From the NCBI GenBank assembly GCA_030670005.1, contig DAOVCL010000012.1:1-20480 (forward strand): 20,480 nt of DNA, in the 5' to 3' direction. Shown here piece by piece: positions 1-7,142 of the stretch (position 1 is its first letter; every line of letters begins with the position of its first letter). The DNA is from Candidatus Zixiibacteriota bacterium. GTDB lineage: Bacteria; SM23-81; DAOVCL01. The translations under genes were made by a program, and so were the position numbers. The notes under the pieces were generated by a model that saw only the letters and a program-made list of their open reading frames with translations, was not told where the DNA came from and searched no databases.

Positions 1-138
1 TCTACTCCAAACAAGGGAGGTAGCGGTCCGGTAAAGGGGAGGAGAATCTTTGAAAGTTGGTTGAAGCTTGGCTATTCGGTCTCCGGTTGTCAGGCCATTT
101 CCCTTAAGGTGGAAAAATTTCCCAGGAGCAGAAGATGA
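1..138 (+). CDS. 3' end of an unrecognised upstream gene (partial)
   Basis: Frame 1 is open from the window edge to a TGA at 136-138. It gives 45 residues that are basic and end in FPRSRR. The TGA overlaps the ATG of the next gene as ATGA, the usual sign of translational coupling within an operon, and this is the main reason for calling it coding. No domain is recognisable in so short a tail, and the start lies outside the window. It could also be a chance open frame, but the overlap geometry argues against that. Confidence 0.5.
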   Translation, partial: STPNKGGSGPVKGRRIFESWLKLGYSVSGCQAISLKVEKFPRSRR

Positions 139-2192
139 AAAAAGCCCCTTTTTTCTTAATATTTCTTTCCTTTATTTTCCTTTTGTTCAGCCATTCTCTC
201 TCCACTACTACCTCCTTCTGGAGGGTGGAGCTTAAGGAGGATTTTGAGAAGGGAAAGCCAGAAGGTATCTCCATATCCAGCCAGGGAGAACTGAAGATTG
301 CCCCTAAGATTGAACTTTTAGCCGATACGGGAGAACCCTATGTGTGGGCTCTGGCCAAAGATGCCCAGGGGAATATCTATGCGGGAACTGGAGATGAGGG
401 AAGGATATTCAAGATTGATAGGAAGGGGAAGCTCTCCCTTTTCTTTGACTCCCCTGAACTGGAGATCTTGAGCCTGATTATGGACTCGAAGGGAAACCTG
501 TATGCAGGGACATCCCCGGATGGCCTTATCTATAGGCTTAGCCCCCAGGGCGAGGCCTCCACCTTTTATAAGCCCCAGGAGAGTTATGTATGGTCTCTGG
601 GGGTTGATCCCCAGGGCAACCTTTATGCGGGCACAGGTGCCGAGGGAAGGATCTACCGGATCGACTCTAAGGGGAGGGGGGACCTTTTCTATTCGACCGG
701 GGAGAAGCATATTATGTGTCTTCTCTGGACCAAAGAGGGGCTTCTGGCCGGAAGCCAGGGGGAAGGATTGGCCTATAGGATCTCTCCTCAGGGAAAGGGC
801 TTTGTCCTCTACGATCCGCCCCAGAGGGAAGTGAGATCTCTGGTTCAGGATGGGAAAGGTAATCTATACCTGGGAGCTTTAGAGGCTTTGGGGTCTGAAC
901 AGGAGGAGAAGAAGGGAGAAGGGGATGAGAGGGGAGCAGTCTTCAGGGTTTCCCCGGATGGTGGGGTCTCTAAGCTTTGCAGCTTCCCTAAAAAGTCCAT
1001 CTATTCTCTCTTGTTAAGGGAGGAGGGTGATCTCCTACTGGGGTTGGAGGGAGAACTTCTCTCCTTAGATTCCTTAGGAGATGTGGGGAAACTGGCACAA
1101 TTTGAGGGTTTGCGCATCCTCTGTCTTTTGAGAGGGGATAGGGGAGAGGCCTTCTTAGGGACCGCAGACGGAGGTAGGGTCTATAAGATCTCCCCAGGCT
1201 TTGGCCGAGAGGGGAGATACGACTCTCAGGTATTCGATGCCCAGATCACCTCCCGCTGGGGGAGGATGAATTGGCGGAGCTCCATCCCCAATTGGACTAA
1301 GCTTACAATCAAGACCAGATCTGGCAACACCCATAGGCCAGACTCTACCTGGAGCAATTGGTCCCCCCCATATAAGGTAGGGGAGAGGGTAAAGAGCCCT
1401 TCTGCCAGGTTCATTCAATTTCGGGTTATCCTCTCCACCAGGGACAGCCAGAAATCCCCTTCCCTGAGCCAGCTAACCATATCCTATCTCCCTCGAAATC
1501 TAAGGCCCAAGGTATCCTCCATTAAGGTCTATCCCCCAGGGGAGGGCTTAGAGCTTCTCCCCTCGCTCCTGGGGGCTCAGCCGTCATCCTCAGGTCTTGC
1601 TGGAGAGACCCCTCCTCAAGAGGGAAGAGGAAGATGGATTCCCCAGGGTTTGAGGGTGATCAAATGGGAGGCAGAGGACCCCAACGGGGATCAACTCAGC
1701 TTCTCCATCTATTCCAAGGGGTGGGAAGAGGAAAATTGGAAACCTCTGAAGATGGGGGTAAAGGCCAGGGTCTTCTCCTGGGATTCCCGCTGCCTTCCAG
1801 ATGGAACCTACCTTCTTAAGGTGGTGGCCACAGACTCCTCCGCCAATCCCCCGGGGATGGCGCTTGGGGGGGAGAAGATCAGCCGTCCATTTCTGGTCGA
1901 CAATACCCCTCCAGAGGTCAAGATTGTATCGGTTACATCTATAGGGAAAAGGAGGTATAGGATTGAGGGCAGGGTTAAGGATGAGATCAGTCTGGTGAAA
2001 GAGATCTCTTTCTCTTTAGATGGGGGCGGTTGGATGGGCTTATCCTCCCTCGATGGGATACTGGACAGCCCTGAGGAGGAGTTCTCCTTTCCCATAGGTC
2101 CTCTAACTAAGGGGGAACATACCATAGTGGTAAAGGCCACCGACTTCTACCTGAACATAGGAACTGACAAAAAGGTGATCAAGATCAGGTAG
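135..2192 (+). CDS. Secreted seven-bladed beta-propeller protein with C-terminal Ig-like/discoidin-like region
   Basis: The 685-aa product has an N-terminal signal peptide or anchor (Lys-Lys, then a hydrophobic run to about residue 20), so it probably acts outside the inner membrane. Residues 69-354 hold seven repeats of about 40 residues with the pattern GNLYAGT..GRIYRI...G, which I read as seven propeller blades of the NHL/SMP-30/WD40-like type. Blade five (about 231-285) carries a charged insertion. Residues about 365-455 resemble a jelly-roll or discoidin-like segment (WSNWS, ARFIQFRV). The rest looks like Ig/cadherin-like repeats (DPNGDQLSFSIYSKG; DNTPPEVKI; KGEHTIVVKATD). AGGAG lies 7 nt upstream of the ATG, which overlaps the preceding stop. 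The gene ends convergently, overlapping the last 8 nt of the radical SAM gene. The function is unknown. A ligand-binding or envelope scaffold role is inference only. Confidence 0.85.
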   Translation: MKKAPFFLIFLSFIFLLFSHSLSTTTSFWRVELKEDFEKGKPEGISISSQGELKIAPKIELLADTGEPYVWALAKDAQGNIYAGTGDEGRIFKIDRKGKLSLFFDSPELEILSLIMDSKGNLYAGTSPDGLIYRLSPQGEASTFYKPQESYVWSLGVDPQGNLYAGTGAEGRIYRIDSKGRGDLFYSTGEKHIMCLLWTKEGLLAGSQGEGLAYRISPQGKGFVLYDPPQREVRSLVQDGKGNLYLGALEALGSEQEEKKGEGDERGAVFRVSPDGGVSKLCSFPKKSIYSLLLREEGDLLLGLEGELLSLDSLGDVGKLAQFEGLRILCLLRGDRGEAFLGTADGGRVYKISPGFGREGRYDSQVFDAQITSRWGRMNWRSSIPNWTKLTIKTRSGNTHRPDSTWSNWSPPYKVGERVKSPSARFIQFRVILSTRDSQKSPSLSQLTISYLPRNLRPKVSSIKVYPPGEGLELLPSLLGAQPSSSGLAGETPPQEGRGRWIPQGLRVIKWEAEDPNGDQLSFSIYSKGWEEENWKPLKMGVKARVFSWDSRCLPDGTYLLKVVATDSSANPPGMALGGEKISRPFLVDNTPPEVKIVSVTSIGKRRYRIEGRVKDEISLVKEISFSLDGGGWMGLSSLDGILDSPEEEFSFPIGPLTKGEHTIVVKATDFYLNIGTDKKVIKIR

Positions 2193-3786
2193 ATAAGGCC
2201 TGCCTATACTCCTCCCAGAGTCTGTCCTTCCTTTCTCCCCCTTCCACTATCTCCCAGGGGAAGGGTTCCGCCTTACCCTTTTGCCGATAAATATAAGAGT
2301 AAGGATCAACATCGGCCCTCTCCCAGGTCTCCTTCCAGCTCAGGTTTTCTTCTATCCGGTGATATAGAGCCATCCCCACCCTTCTGTCCCCTAAGGAGAT
2401 GATGGCCTGAAGGGTGGCCTGCCGTATGCTTTTTGGCACCCATCTCACCCCCATTCTCCTTATCCCAACTTCTATCCTCTTGAGCTTTCTTTTCAGTTCC
2501 CTTTCCGCCTCTAAGGGGAGCCATTGAAAGGGGGTGTGAGGTTTGGGGATGAGGGGGTTTACGCTTACCGTTATCCCCTGGGCCCGGGATGAGAAAGCTT
2601 GGGCAATTTTTTGGGTCAAATCTAATATTCCCTCAATCTCCTCTTTCCCTTCTCTGGGTGCCCCTATCATATAGTAGATCTTCAATCTTTCAAAACCAAT
2701 CCTGGAGGCAAGCCTAACCCCCTCTAAGATGATCCCCTCTTCTACCTCCTTCCCTAAGATCCTCCTTATCCTCTCGGTCCCCCCTTCAGGGGCAATGGTG
2801 AGCCCTCTGGCCCCGGAGTTGTAGGCTGCCTCCAAAAGGTTGGGATGGAAGGAATCAATCCGCAGGGAGGAGAGACTAAGGAGATAGCCCTCCTCTGCCA
2901 AAAGGGTGCATACTTCCCCCAGGCAGGGCAGATCGGAGAGAGAGGAGCCGATAAGCCCTATCCTTTTAGTTATCCCCTTGGCCCCTTCCGCTTCCAGATC
3001 TACTCTCTCCTTGCTCTTAAACCTCAAGGGGCGATAGATCTGTTTGGCGGCACAGAAACGGCACCCCCTTCCACATCCCCTGGCCACCTCTATCAGGTAC
3101 ATATCCCGAAAATGGGCAAGAGGGGTGACAACTTGGCGGAGGAGGGGAAGGCTGGTTAGATCCCTCACCCATCTCCTCTTTATCCTTTTTGGCAGCCCTT
3201 CCTCCTGGGGGGTTGGTGAACCTGGGTGATCTTCCTGGTAGAGGCTGGGGACATATATTCCCTCTATCTGAGCAAGCTCCCAGAGGAGTTCCCCTTTCTC
3301 CTTGCTCCGATTCCCCTTTTCTATCAGTATGCGACAGATCTCCTCCACTGCTCCCTCTGCCTCCCCGATGAGGATGAGATCGAAGAAGGGAGCAAGGGGT
3401 TCAGGGTTAATGGTAGGGGCTGCCCCTCCGCATAGAAGTATAGGTCTTCTTCTATTAGAGGAGAGAGGAGGAATCTTCGCCTCTTTTAGAATTTGGAGAC
3501 AGTTGAGGTAGTCAAGCTCATAGGGGAGGGAGAAGCAGACTAAGTCAAAATCCCTCAAAGGGGTTTGGCTCTCTAAGGTCTTCCCCAGGGGTTGTTCCAG
3601 GAAGAACCTCTCGCATCTTACACCATCCTGTAGGCCGAAGAGTCTCCAGACTGTCGGAAAACCGAGGTTGGAGATTCCCACCTGGTAACGGTTAGCATAA
3701 CCTAGGGCAACCTTCAGCCTCCCCCCCCTCTTTAGGGGTTCCCCCCCTTTTTCCGCTTTGAGTATCTTGTTAACCATTGAAGCCAT
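2185..3786 (-). CDS. Radical SAM protein with B12-binding-like N-terminal domain (short TIGR03960-like paralog)
   Basis: The 533-aa product, read from the ATG at 3786, carries a radical SAM CxxxCxxC motif in VARGCGRGCRFC (Cys about 238, 242, 245) that would bind a 4Fe-4S cluster. The N-terminal region (LKVALGYANRYQVGISNLGF, later ILLCGGAAPTINPEPL and FDLILIGEAEG) matches the B12-binding/Radical_SAM_N2 module. It aligns by eye with the partial gene at 19769, so the two are paralogs. The frame is open to 3873, but the first codons come from a dispersed repeat. GAGG sits 8 nt upstream of the ATG at 3786, which supports that start. The tail (DPYSYIYRQ..PFPWEIVEGG) is typical of such proteins. I would expect a tRNA- or cofactor-modifying role, but the substrate is unknown. 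Confidence 0.85.
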   Translation of the reverse strand: MASMVNKILKAEKGGEPLKRGGRLKVALGYANRYQVGISNLGFPTVWRLFGLQDGVRCERFFLEQPLGKTLESQTPLRDFDLVCFSLPYELDYLNCLQILKEAKIPPLSSNRRRPILLCGGAAPTINPEPLAPFFDLILIGEAEGAVEEICRILIEKGNRSKEKGELLWELAQIEGIYVPSLYQEDHPGSPTPQEEGLPKRIKRRWVRDLTSLPLLRQVVTPLAHFRDMYLIEVARGCGRGCRFCAAKQIYRPLRFKSKERVDLEAEGAKGITKRIGLIGSSLSDLPCLGEVCTLLAEEGYLLSLSSLRIDSFHPNLLEAAYNSGARGLTIAPEGGTERIRRILGKEVEEGIILEGVRLASRIGFERLKIYYMIGAPREGKEEIEGILDLTQKIAQAFSSRAQGITVSVNPLIPKPHTPFQWLPLEAERELKRKLKRIEVGIRRMGVRWVPKSIRQATLQAIISLGDRRVGMALYHRIEENLSWKETWERADVDPYSYIYRQKGKAEPFPWEIVEGGERKDRLWEEYRQALST

Positions 3787-3842
3787 AGTCATTGCCTCAG
3801 ACTTTCGTGAGATTCCATGGTGAGTTGTTATGATTTTCTTAT

Positions 3843-3960
3843 TTGTTTGTGTAGATTTGTTTATTCGTGTCATTCGTGTTCTATCAGTGAAATCCGTGTA
3901 ATCTGTGGCTCTTAGTTGGTTGCGGCTTTGCCGTGCTGTTCAATTTGTCATAATAGATAG
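3843..3960. repeat. Dispersed intergenic repeat (CACAGATTACACGGATT type)
   Basis: Read on the minus strand, this stretch has the stock phrases CCACAGATTACACGGATTT, then AACACGAATGACACGAATAA. These occur as dispersed noncoding repeats in many environmental bacterial genomes. A neighbouring module, TTTGCCGTGCTGT, recurs in similar form (TTTGCCGCGCTGT) at 19741-19753. The repeat abuts the radical SAM gene and provides spurious upstream codons for it. Confidence 0.6.
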
Positions 3961-3963
3961 TTC

Positions 3964-4001
3964 ATAAAAAAACAAAAAGCCGAGCTTCTCAACACTCGGC
4001 T
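3964..4001 (-). terminator. Rho-independent terminator of the 4029-4688 gene
   Basis: On the minus strand AGCCGAG (4001-3995) and CTCGGCT (3984-3978) form a 7-bp GC-rich stem with a 10-nt loop, followed at once by a T-rich run. It lies 28 nt after the stop of the upstream minus-strand gene. Confidence 0.85.
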
Positions 4002-4028
4002 GGATGGGGCAAGCTGTAATAGGCAGTT

Positions 4029-4688
4029 TCAGATCTCCTCCTCCTCCAAAAGGGAACCGATTGCCCGATTGAGCGCATCCAGGGTGGCAAAGATGACAGC
4101 TCTGCCCAGGTCTCCCTTCACAAAGGCACAGCCGATAAGCTTCATCTCCTCCCGGGTGGAGAGGGAGGTGATGAAGGCCAAGATGACCTCCTGATTAGCC
4201 AGGGGGATTGAGGCAACCTCCTCCAAGACCAGGGAATAGTTGGGTTTGAGGAACTTCCCCACCGCCTTCAGGGTTGCCTGGCTGATCAATCTTAGCTGGT
4301 TCTTCTTTGAATTTGGCCCTGAGGCCACTCCGGAGGAGATCACACTGTCTCTCACCAGTTCCACCTGGACTTCACTCTGCAGCCCAGAAACGGAGAGATC
4401 TAGGCCAGAGAACTTTATGCGGGGGGATAGAGCTGGATGGTTCTCCTTGCCCTTTACCTGAGCAATGGAGACCTTCTTATGATCAATCCTTATCCCAAAC
4501 CTGGTGACCAGGGCAGATTCGATGTCCCTGACTATCTGCTTGGGGGAGCGGTTGAAGTTAGCCAGAACATGAATCTCCTCGATGTTTTGGCTTCCGTCAA
4601 AGGCAATATGGGAGGAGATTATCCCCTGAAGTTGATTAATAGCCTCCTCCAGCTCTCTCTTTAACTTTTGTATATCCTCTAAGGCCAA
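4029..4688 (-). CDS. Conserved protein of unknown function
   Basis: The 219-aa product has no signal peptide or membrane segment. The N-terminus (about 1-25) is a heptad-like helix (LKRELEEAINQLQGII). Residues about 38-75 form the most distinctive block (EEIHVLANFNRSPKQIVRDI, followed by ALVTRFGIRIDHKKVSIAQ). The C-terminal half has two similar alpha/beta stretches and ends with a helix, ATLDALNRAIGSLL. I recall this block from uncharacterised Firmicutes and actinobacterial proteins, but no function is known to me. The only suitable start is TTG at 4688, preceded by a GGGGG stretch about 6 nt upstream. The gene looks monocistronic, with its own terminator. Confidence 0.75.
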   Translation of the reverse strand: MALEDIQKLKRELEEAINQLQGIISSHIAFDGSQNIEEIHVLANFNRSPKQIVRDIESALVTRFGIRIDHKKVSIAQVKGKENHPALSPRIKFSGLDLSVSGLQSEVQVELVRDSVISSGVASGPNSKKNQLRLISQATLKAVGKFLKPNYSLVLEEVASIPLANQEVILAFITSLSTREEMKLIGCAFVKGDLGRAVIFATLDALNRAIGSLLEEEEI

Positions 4689-4791
4689 TTACCGCCCCCA
4701 ATTAACAAAAAAAACAATTTGTGAGCTCATCTGACTGGTGATGAGCAATCCCCAGGGATATGATCTTAGCCAGGATTATGCGTTAGGAAAC

Positions 4792-4820
4792 CACAAGATC
4801 TCACGAGATTATCACAAGAT
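4792..4820. repeat. Three short direct repeats with helical-turn spacing
   Basis: CACAAGAT (4792), CACGAGAT (4802) and CACAAGAT (4813) recur at 10- and 11-bp spacing, about 105-130 bp upstream of the TTG start at 4688. One repeat per helical turn fits a tandem protein-binding site, but chance is possible. Confidence 0.35.
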
Positions 4821-4925
4821 GTTCAAAAAAAGCTCAGAAAAATTGAATTCAAATCCCTCTTTCACCTAAAGGGTAAAAGTCTATATCCTTGAAGGCTCTT
4901 ATAGGATCTGCGAAAATCTGTGTTT

Positions 4926-4990
4926 ACCCCGTTAAATAATTTAGAAATAGACATCATCGCATTCTCAAGATGGCTTTTATTTAACGGGGT
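4926..4990. repeat. Perfect 14-bp inverted repeat with 37-nt spacer
   Basis: ACCCCGTTAAATAA (4926-4939) is matched exactly by TTATTTAACGGGGT (4977-4990). The upstream flank (GATCTGCGAAAATCTGTG) resembles another stock intergenic repeat, so this is probably a small dispersed palindromic element. The spacer has no open frame. Confidence 0.7.
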
Positions 4991-5229
4991 TTATCTACGG
5001 TTTATACATATTTTGGATTGATTCTCCAGATCGCTCATCTTACCGACCACACATCAACTTAAAAATAATAAAAAATTGGGGTATAGTCAAGTCATTTCTT
5101 CTCGATGATTAACGAATCATCTCGGAATTTCTGGGAATTCCAAAGCCCAGATGAGAACCAGTGGAGAACTTGGCGAGGGGGTGAGCCAAGGTCAATTTGG
5201 TTGTAATGCTTCCCCTCATTGACAGCCCT

Positions 5230-5322
5230 GTCTGTCATTGCAAGCGACCAAAGGGAGCGAAGCAATCCCATCGAGATTGCATGTCGAGATCCCTTGTTTG
5301 ATCCGTAGGACAAGCCTCGCAA
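5230..5322. repeat. Dispersed repeat of the GTCATTGCAAGCGA...GAAGCAATCCC type
   Basis: The sequence TGTCATTGCAAGCGACC followed by AAAGGGAGCGAAGCAATCCC matches a well-known noncoding repeat family shared by many unrelated bacteria. It is internally semi-palindromic (CATTGCAAGC versus GAAGCAATC). On the minus strand it creates a spurious 76-codon open frame. Confidence 0.65.
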
Positions 5323-5357
5323 TAAGACTGTGATATTGTCAGGTTCGAACCCGACCT

Positions 5358-5389
5358 AAAGAAAACGGGCAGGATAGAAATCCTGCCCG
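5358..5389 (-). terminator. Strong hairpin followed by T-rich run on the minus strand
   Basis: CGGGCAGGA (5366-5374) and TCCTGCCCG (5381-5389) form a perfect 9-bp stem with a 6-nt loop. Minus-strand reading continues into TTTTCTTT, so it fits a terminator for leftward transcription from the WxxGxW lipoprotein gene or the decayed fragment next to it. No suitable T-run follows on the plus strand. Confidence 0.6.
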
Positions 5390-5464
5390 AATACGACTTA
5401 ATGTAAAGATTAACCTTGTTTCCTGCCTAATCCTTCACAGTTTTTCTGCAGGTCTTCGGTTCAT

Positions 5465-5620
5465 TCATTTTGTTTGCCGCAAAACTTTGATTGATGGCTT
5501 ACCCGTAATCTGACTTATGGAGAAGTTGATATTAGGGGTAATCTGATTAGAGGTTACAGTTACTAGTTGAGGATTGTTCAGATTATAATATTCTATCCGT
5601 TTGAGTCCCAATACAGCCCA
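5465..5620 (-). pseudogene. Decayed C-terminal fragment of a secreted repeat-domain protein
   Basis: On the minus strand a frame open from about 5620 to TGA at 5465-5467 reads EYYNLNNPQLVTVTSNQI, then TPNINFSIS. This resembles the closing strand of carboxypeptidase-regulatory-like/Ig-like modules (YYN...VTVTAGQTT..INF.L). There is a stop just upstream in the same frame, and no plausible start or N-terminal part. A nearby alternative frame reads GLYWDSNG. I interpret it as a remnant of a large extracellular protein. The assignment rests on a short motif and is tentative. Confidence 0.35.
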
Positions 5621-5671
5621 TTATGTATTTTCAGTAATTTTTTCAAAAAGTTTAGCTTTTTATAGTTTGAG

Positions 5672-5699
5672 CGGTCAGATCAGGGGATTTGACCACTCA
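5672..5699. repeat. 28-nt palindromic repeat, copy 1
   Basis: The copy starts CGGTCAGATCAGGGGATTTG and ends ACCACTCA. It lies within a longer hairpin, GTTTGAGCGGTCA versus TGACCACTCAAAC, in which 12 of 13 positions pair. Two further copies occur at 15727-15754 (2 differences) and 16591-16618 (3 differences). This copy lies 23 bp past the stop of the lipoprotein gene. Confidence 0.75.
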
Positions 5700-5721
5700 A
5701 ACCGTATTGAACCGCAAAGAA

Positions 5722-6018
5722 TCATCTCCTCCAGTGGCCGGGAACCCAGACCCAGCCCCTTGGTCGTTTCTGCCAGTGGCCTGGAACCCAGACCTTGCCC
5801 TTGGGTTTAATCTCCCAATATCCAGCCACCCAGACATATCTCCCTCTCTTCCATCTCCAACGGCCAGGGATCCATACGGTATGCGGCGCGGGTCTGGCTA
5901 CTTTGACCTCCACCCGAGGGGGAGGAGGGGCTTTCATCACATAGACTGTGCGGCTGGCACAACCGCTTAACCCAACCCAGAGGATGGCAATAATCAACAA
6001 GGTTGTGATCTTTTTCAT
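5722..6018 (-). CDS. WxxGxW-repeat (YXWGXW family) lipoprotein
   Basis: The 98-aa product starts with a lipoprotein signal: Lys-Lys, a hydrophobic core, and the lipobox LSGC with Cys20. A Pro-rich linker (PPPPR) follows. Four copies of VWVPGHW-like repeats start at residues 48, 62, 76 and 90, an exact 14-residue period, each rich in Arg and Lys. This matches the YXWGXW repeat family (PF12779), which is found in envelope proteins of unknown role. GGAGG lies about 5 nt upstream of the ATG. The gene is 185 bp downstream of the Spy-like gene on the same strand, separated by a hairpin, so it probably has its own or attenuated transcription. The mature protein would be anchored to a membrane and highly basic. 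Confidence 0.85.
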   Translation of the reverse strand: MKKITTLLIIAILWVGLSGCASRTVYVMKAPPPPRVEVKVARPAPHTVWIPGRWRWKRGRYVWVAGYWEIKPKGKVWVPGHWQKRPRGWVWVPGHWRR

Positions 6019-6065
6019 CTCTCCTCCAAATTTTTGTGACAGTTTACCACGGAATTACAAAACAG

Positions 6066-6096
6066 CAATTATGAATTGAGAATTAAGAATTAAAAA
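6066..6096. repeat. AT-rich dispersed repeat phrase
   Basis: AATTATGAATTGAGAATTAA, continuing GAATTAAAAAT, is a stock low-complexity intergenic phrase shared by many genomes. It lies between the lipoprotein gene and the Spy-like operon. No open frame crosses it. Confidence 0.4.
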
Positions 6097-6154
6097 TAAG
6101 TATGCTGGCTATTCCTGACCCCTGTAAACTATCAGTAGTTCGGCAAGAGAGGAG

Positions 6155-6180
6155 GGTGGCAGAATCGGGGTTCTGCCACC
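6155..6180. terminator. Perfect 10-bp hairpin after the Spy-like genes
   Basis: GGTGGCAGAA (6155-6164) and TTCTGCCACC (6171-6180) pair perfectly around a 6-nt loop, 24 nt past the stop of the leftward Spy-like gene. The sequence after it on the minus strand is CT-rich rather than a clean T-run, so it may be a weak terminator or a 3' end stabiliser. Confidence 0.5.
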
Positions 6181-6203
6181 TCGCTTTTGAAGTCTCCCTT
6201 AGC

Positions 6204-6653
6204 CTATTTGGGTGGTGGTGGCCAGCAGGGAGGAAACCTCCTCTCCATAAGCTTACGGTGCCTTCTCTCCTTGATCAGCTCCCTCTCGGCCTCCCGCAGT
6301 TTCTTTCGTTGCTCTGGGTTCAGTAGATTATGGACTTCTAACCTGGTATCTATCCTGTTCTTCTCCAACTTGGTTCGCAGGGTTCCTATCTCCTCCACCT
6401 TTTTATAGACGGCTCCTTTATCGGGATAATCCTTCTGCAGAAGGGACCTAAGATCAAGCTGAGCGAGCTTTAGATCTGCCTTGAGCTTAATTGCCTTCCT
6501 CTCGGATTTTAGCCTGATCTCCTCCACTCTCTGCGTCTGCTCCGCTGAGAGGCCAAGCTCAGAGGATAGATCCAAGATGTCTGGCCTGTTGGCTAAGCAA
6601 TTGCCTCCCCAGAGGAGAAGGAAGACAGACAAAAAAAGTCCTGCCTTTTTCAT
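6204..6653 (-). CDS. Spy/CpxP-like periplasmic protein
   Basis: The 149-aa product has a cleavable-type signal peptide (MKKAGLFLSVFLLLWGGNCLA), then an all-helical body rich in charged residues. Two helix starts carry LTxxQ-like motifs: LGLSAEQTQRVEEIR at about 33 and LLNPEQRKKL at about 110. This arrangement is typical of Spy/CpxP/heavy-metal-sensor proteins that bind unfolded proteins or metals in the periplasm. It ends in a Pro-rich tail (PPCWPPPPK). The start is 6 nt beyond the stop of the preceding gene, with AAAGGAGG inside that gene's end. It is the last member of the sigma/anti-sigma operon. It is probably induced by the ECF factor, but no ECF promoter was recognised. Confidence 0.8.
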   Translation of the reverse strand: MKKAGLFLSVFLLLWGGNCLANRPDILDLSSELGLSAEQTQRVEEIRLKSERKAIKLKADLKLAQLDLRSLLQKDYPDKGAVYKKVEEIGTLRTKLEKNRIDTRLEVHNLLNPEQRKKLREAERELIKERRHRKLMERRFPPCWPPPPK

Positions 6654-6658
6654 TTCTC

Positions 6659-7132
6659 TTACCTCCTTTCTCTTTGGCGTTCCCTTATACCCTTAATAAT
6701 CTCCCTTATTCTCCTCTCGAAATCCCTCTGAAAGATGAGATACTCCGCCCTTTGCCTGAGGGTCAGTATCTTGGAGGCCTGCAGCCAGAAATCCTTTTGT
6801 CCCTCTCCTCTCCTGACTCGATTCTCCTCCAGCCTTTCTAAGAGGGTTCTAATCTCCTTCTCCTTGGGCCTCTCCCGCTTTAATACCAGTTTCAGCTCAT
6901 CCAACAACCTATCCCTCTCCAAATCCAACTGGTGTCTCTCCCTCTCCCATTGGTTGAAGAGGGGGAAGAACCTCATTGACTGCTCCTGGCTCAGGTTTAG
7001 GGCCTCGGTCAATTTCCACATCCTTATGGTCTCTATCTGTTCCCTCACCCTCTCCTTGGGCAATGGCTGGGGATAAGCCAGCCCATTAATCAAGAAGAGG
7101 AAAAGGAAAAATTTAAGGATTCTACCTCTCAT
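6659..7132 (-). CDS. Second Spy/CpxP-like periplasmic helical protein
   Basis: The 157-aa product has a signal peptide (hydrophobic FFLFLFLINGLAYPQ) and an almost wholly helical, strongly charged body. LNLSQEQSMRFFPLFNQWE at about 45 is an LTxxQ-type motif, and LTLRQRAEYLIF at about 125 is a second. The spacing resembles Spy-family chaperones, although sequence similarity to its neighbour is low. The middle (about 65-110) is likely a long coiled coil (LDLERDRLLDELKLVLKRER). The gene begins 10 nt after the anti-sigma stop, with GGAGG ahead of the ATG. Proteins of this kind next to ECF sigma/anti-sigma pairs are commonly the stress-sensing or effector part of the system. That role is inferred from context. 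Confidence 0.75.
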   Translation of the reverse strand: MRGRILKFFLFLFLINGLAYPQPLPKERVREQIETIRMWKLTEALNLSQEQSMRFFPLFNQWERERHQLDLERDRLLDELKLVLKRERPKEKEIRTLLERLEENRVRRGEGQKDFWLQASKILTLRQRAEYLIFQRDFERRIREIIKGIRERQRERR

Positions 7133-7142
7133 ATCTCCCTCC

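Noticed and set aside
5092..5322. 76-codon minus-strand open frame
   Set aside because: Its middle (LLRSLWSLAMTD) is the translation of the GTCATTGCAAGCGA repeat. It has no ribosome-binding site and no domain.
5340..5357. tRNA-like T-loop string GGTTCGAACCC
   Set aside because: Only two T-stem base pairs form on either strand, and there is no acceptor, D- or anticodon arm around it. The string is simply palindromic.
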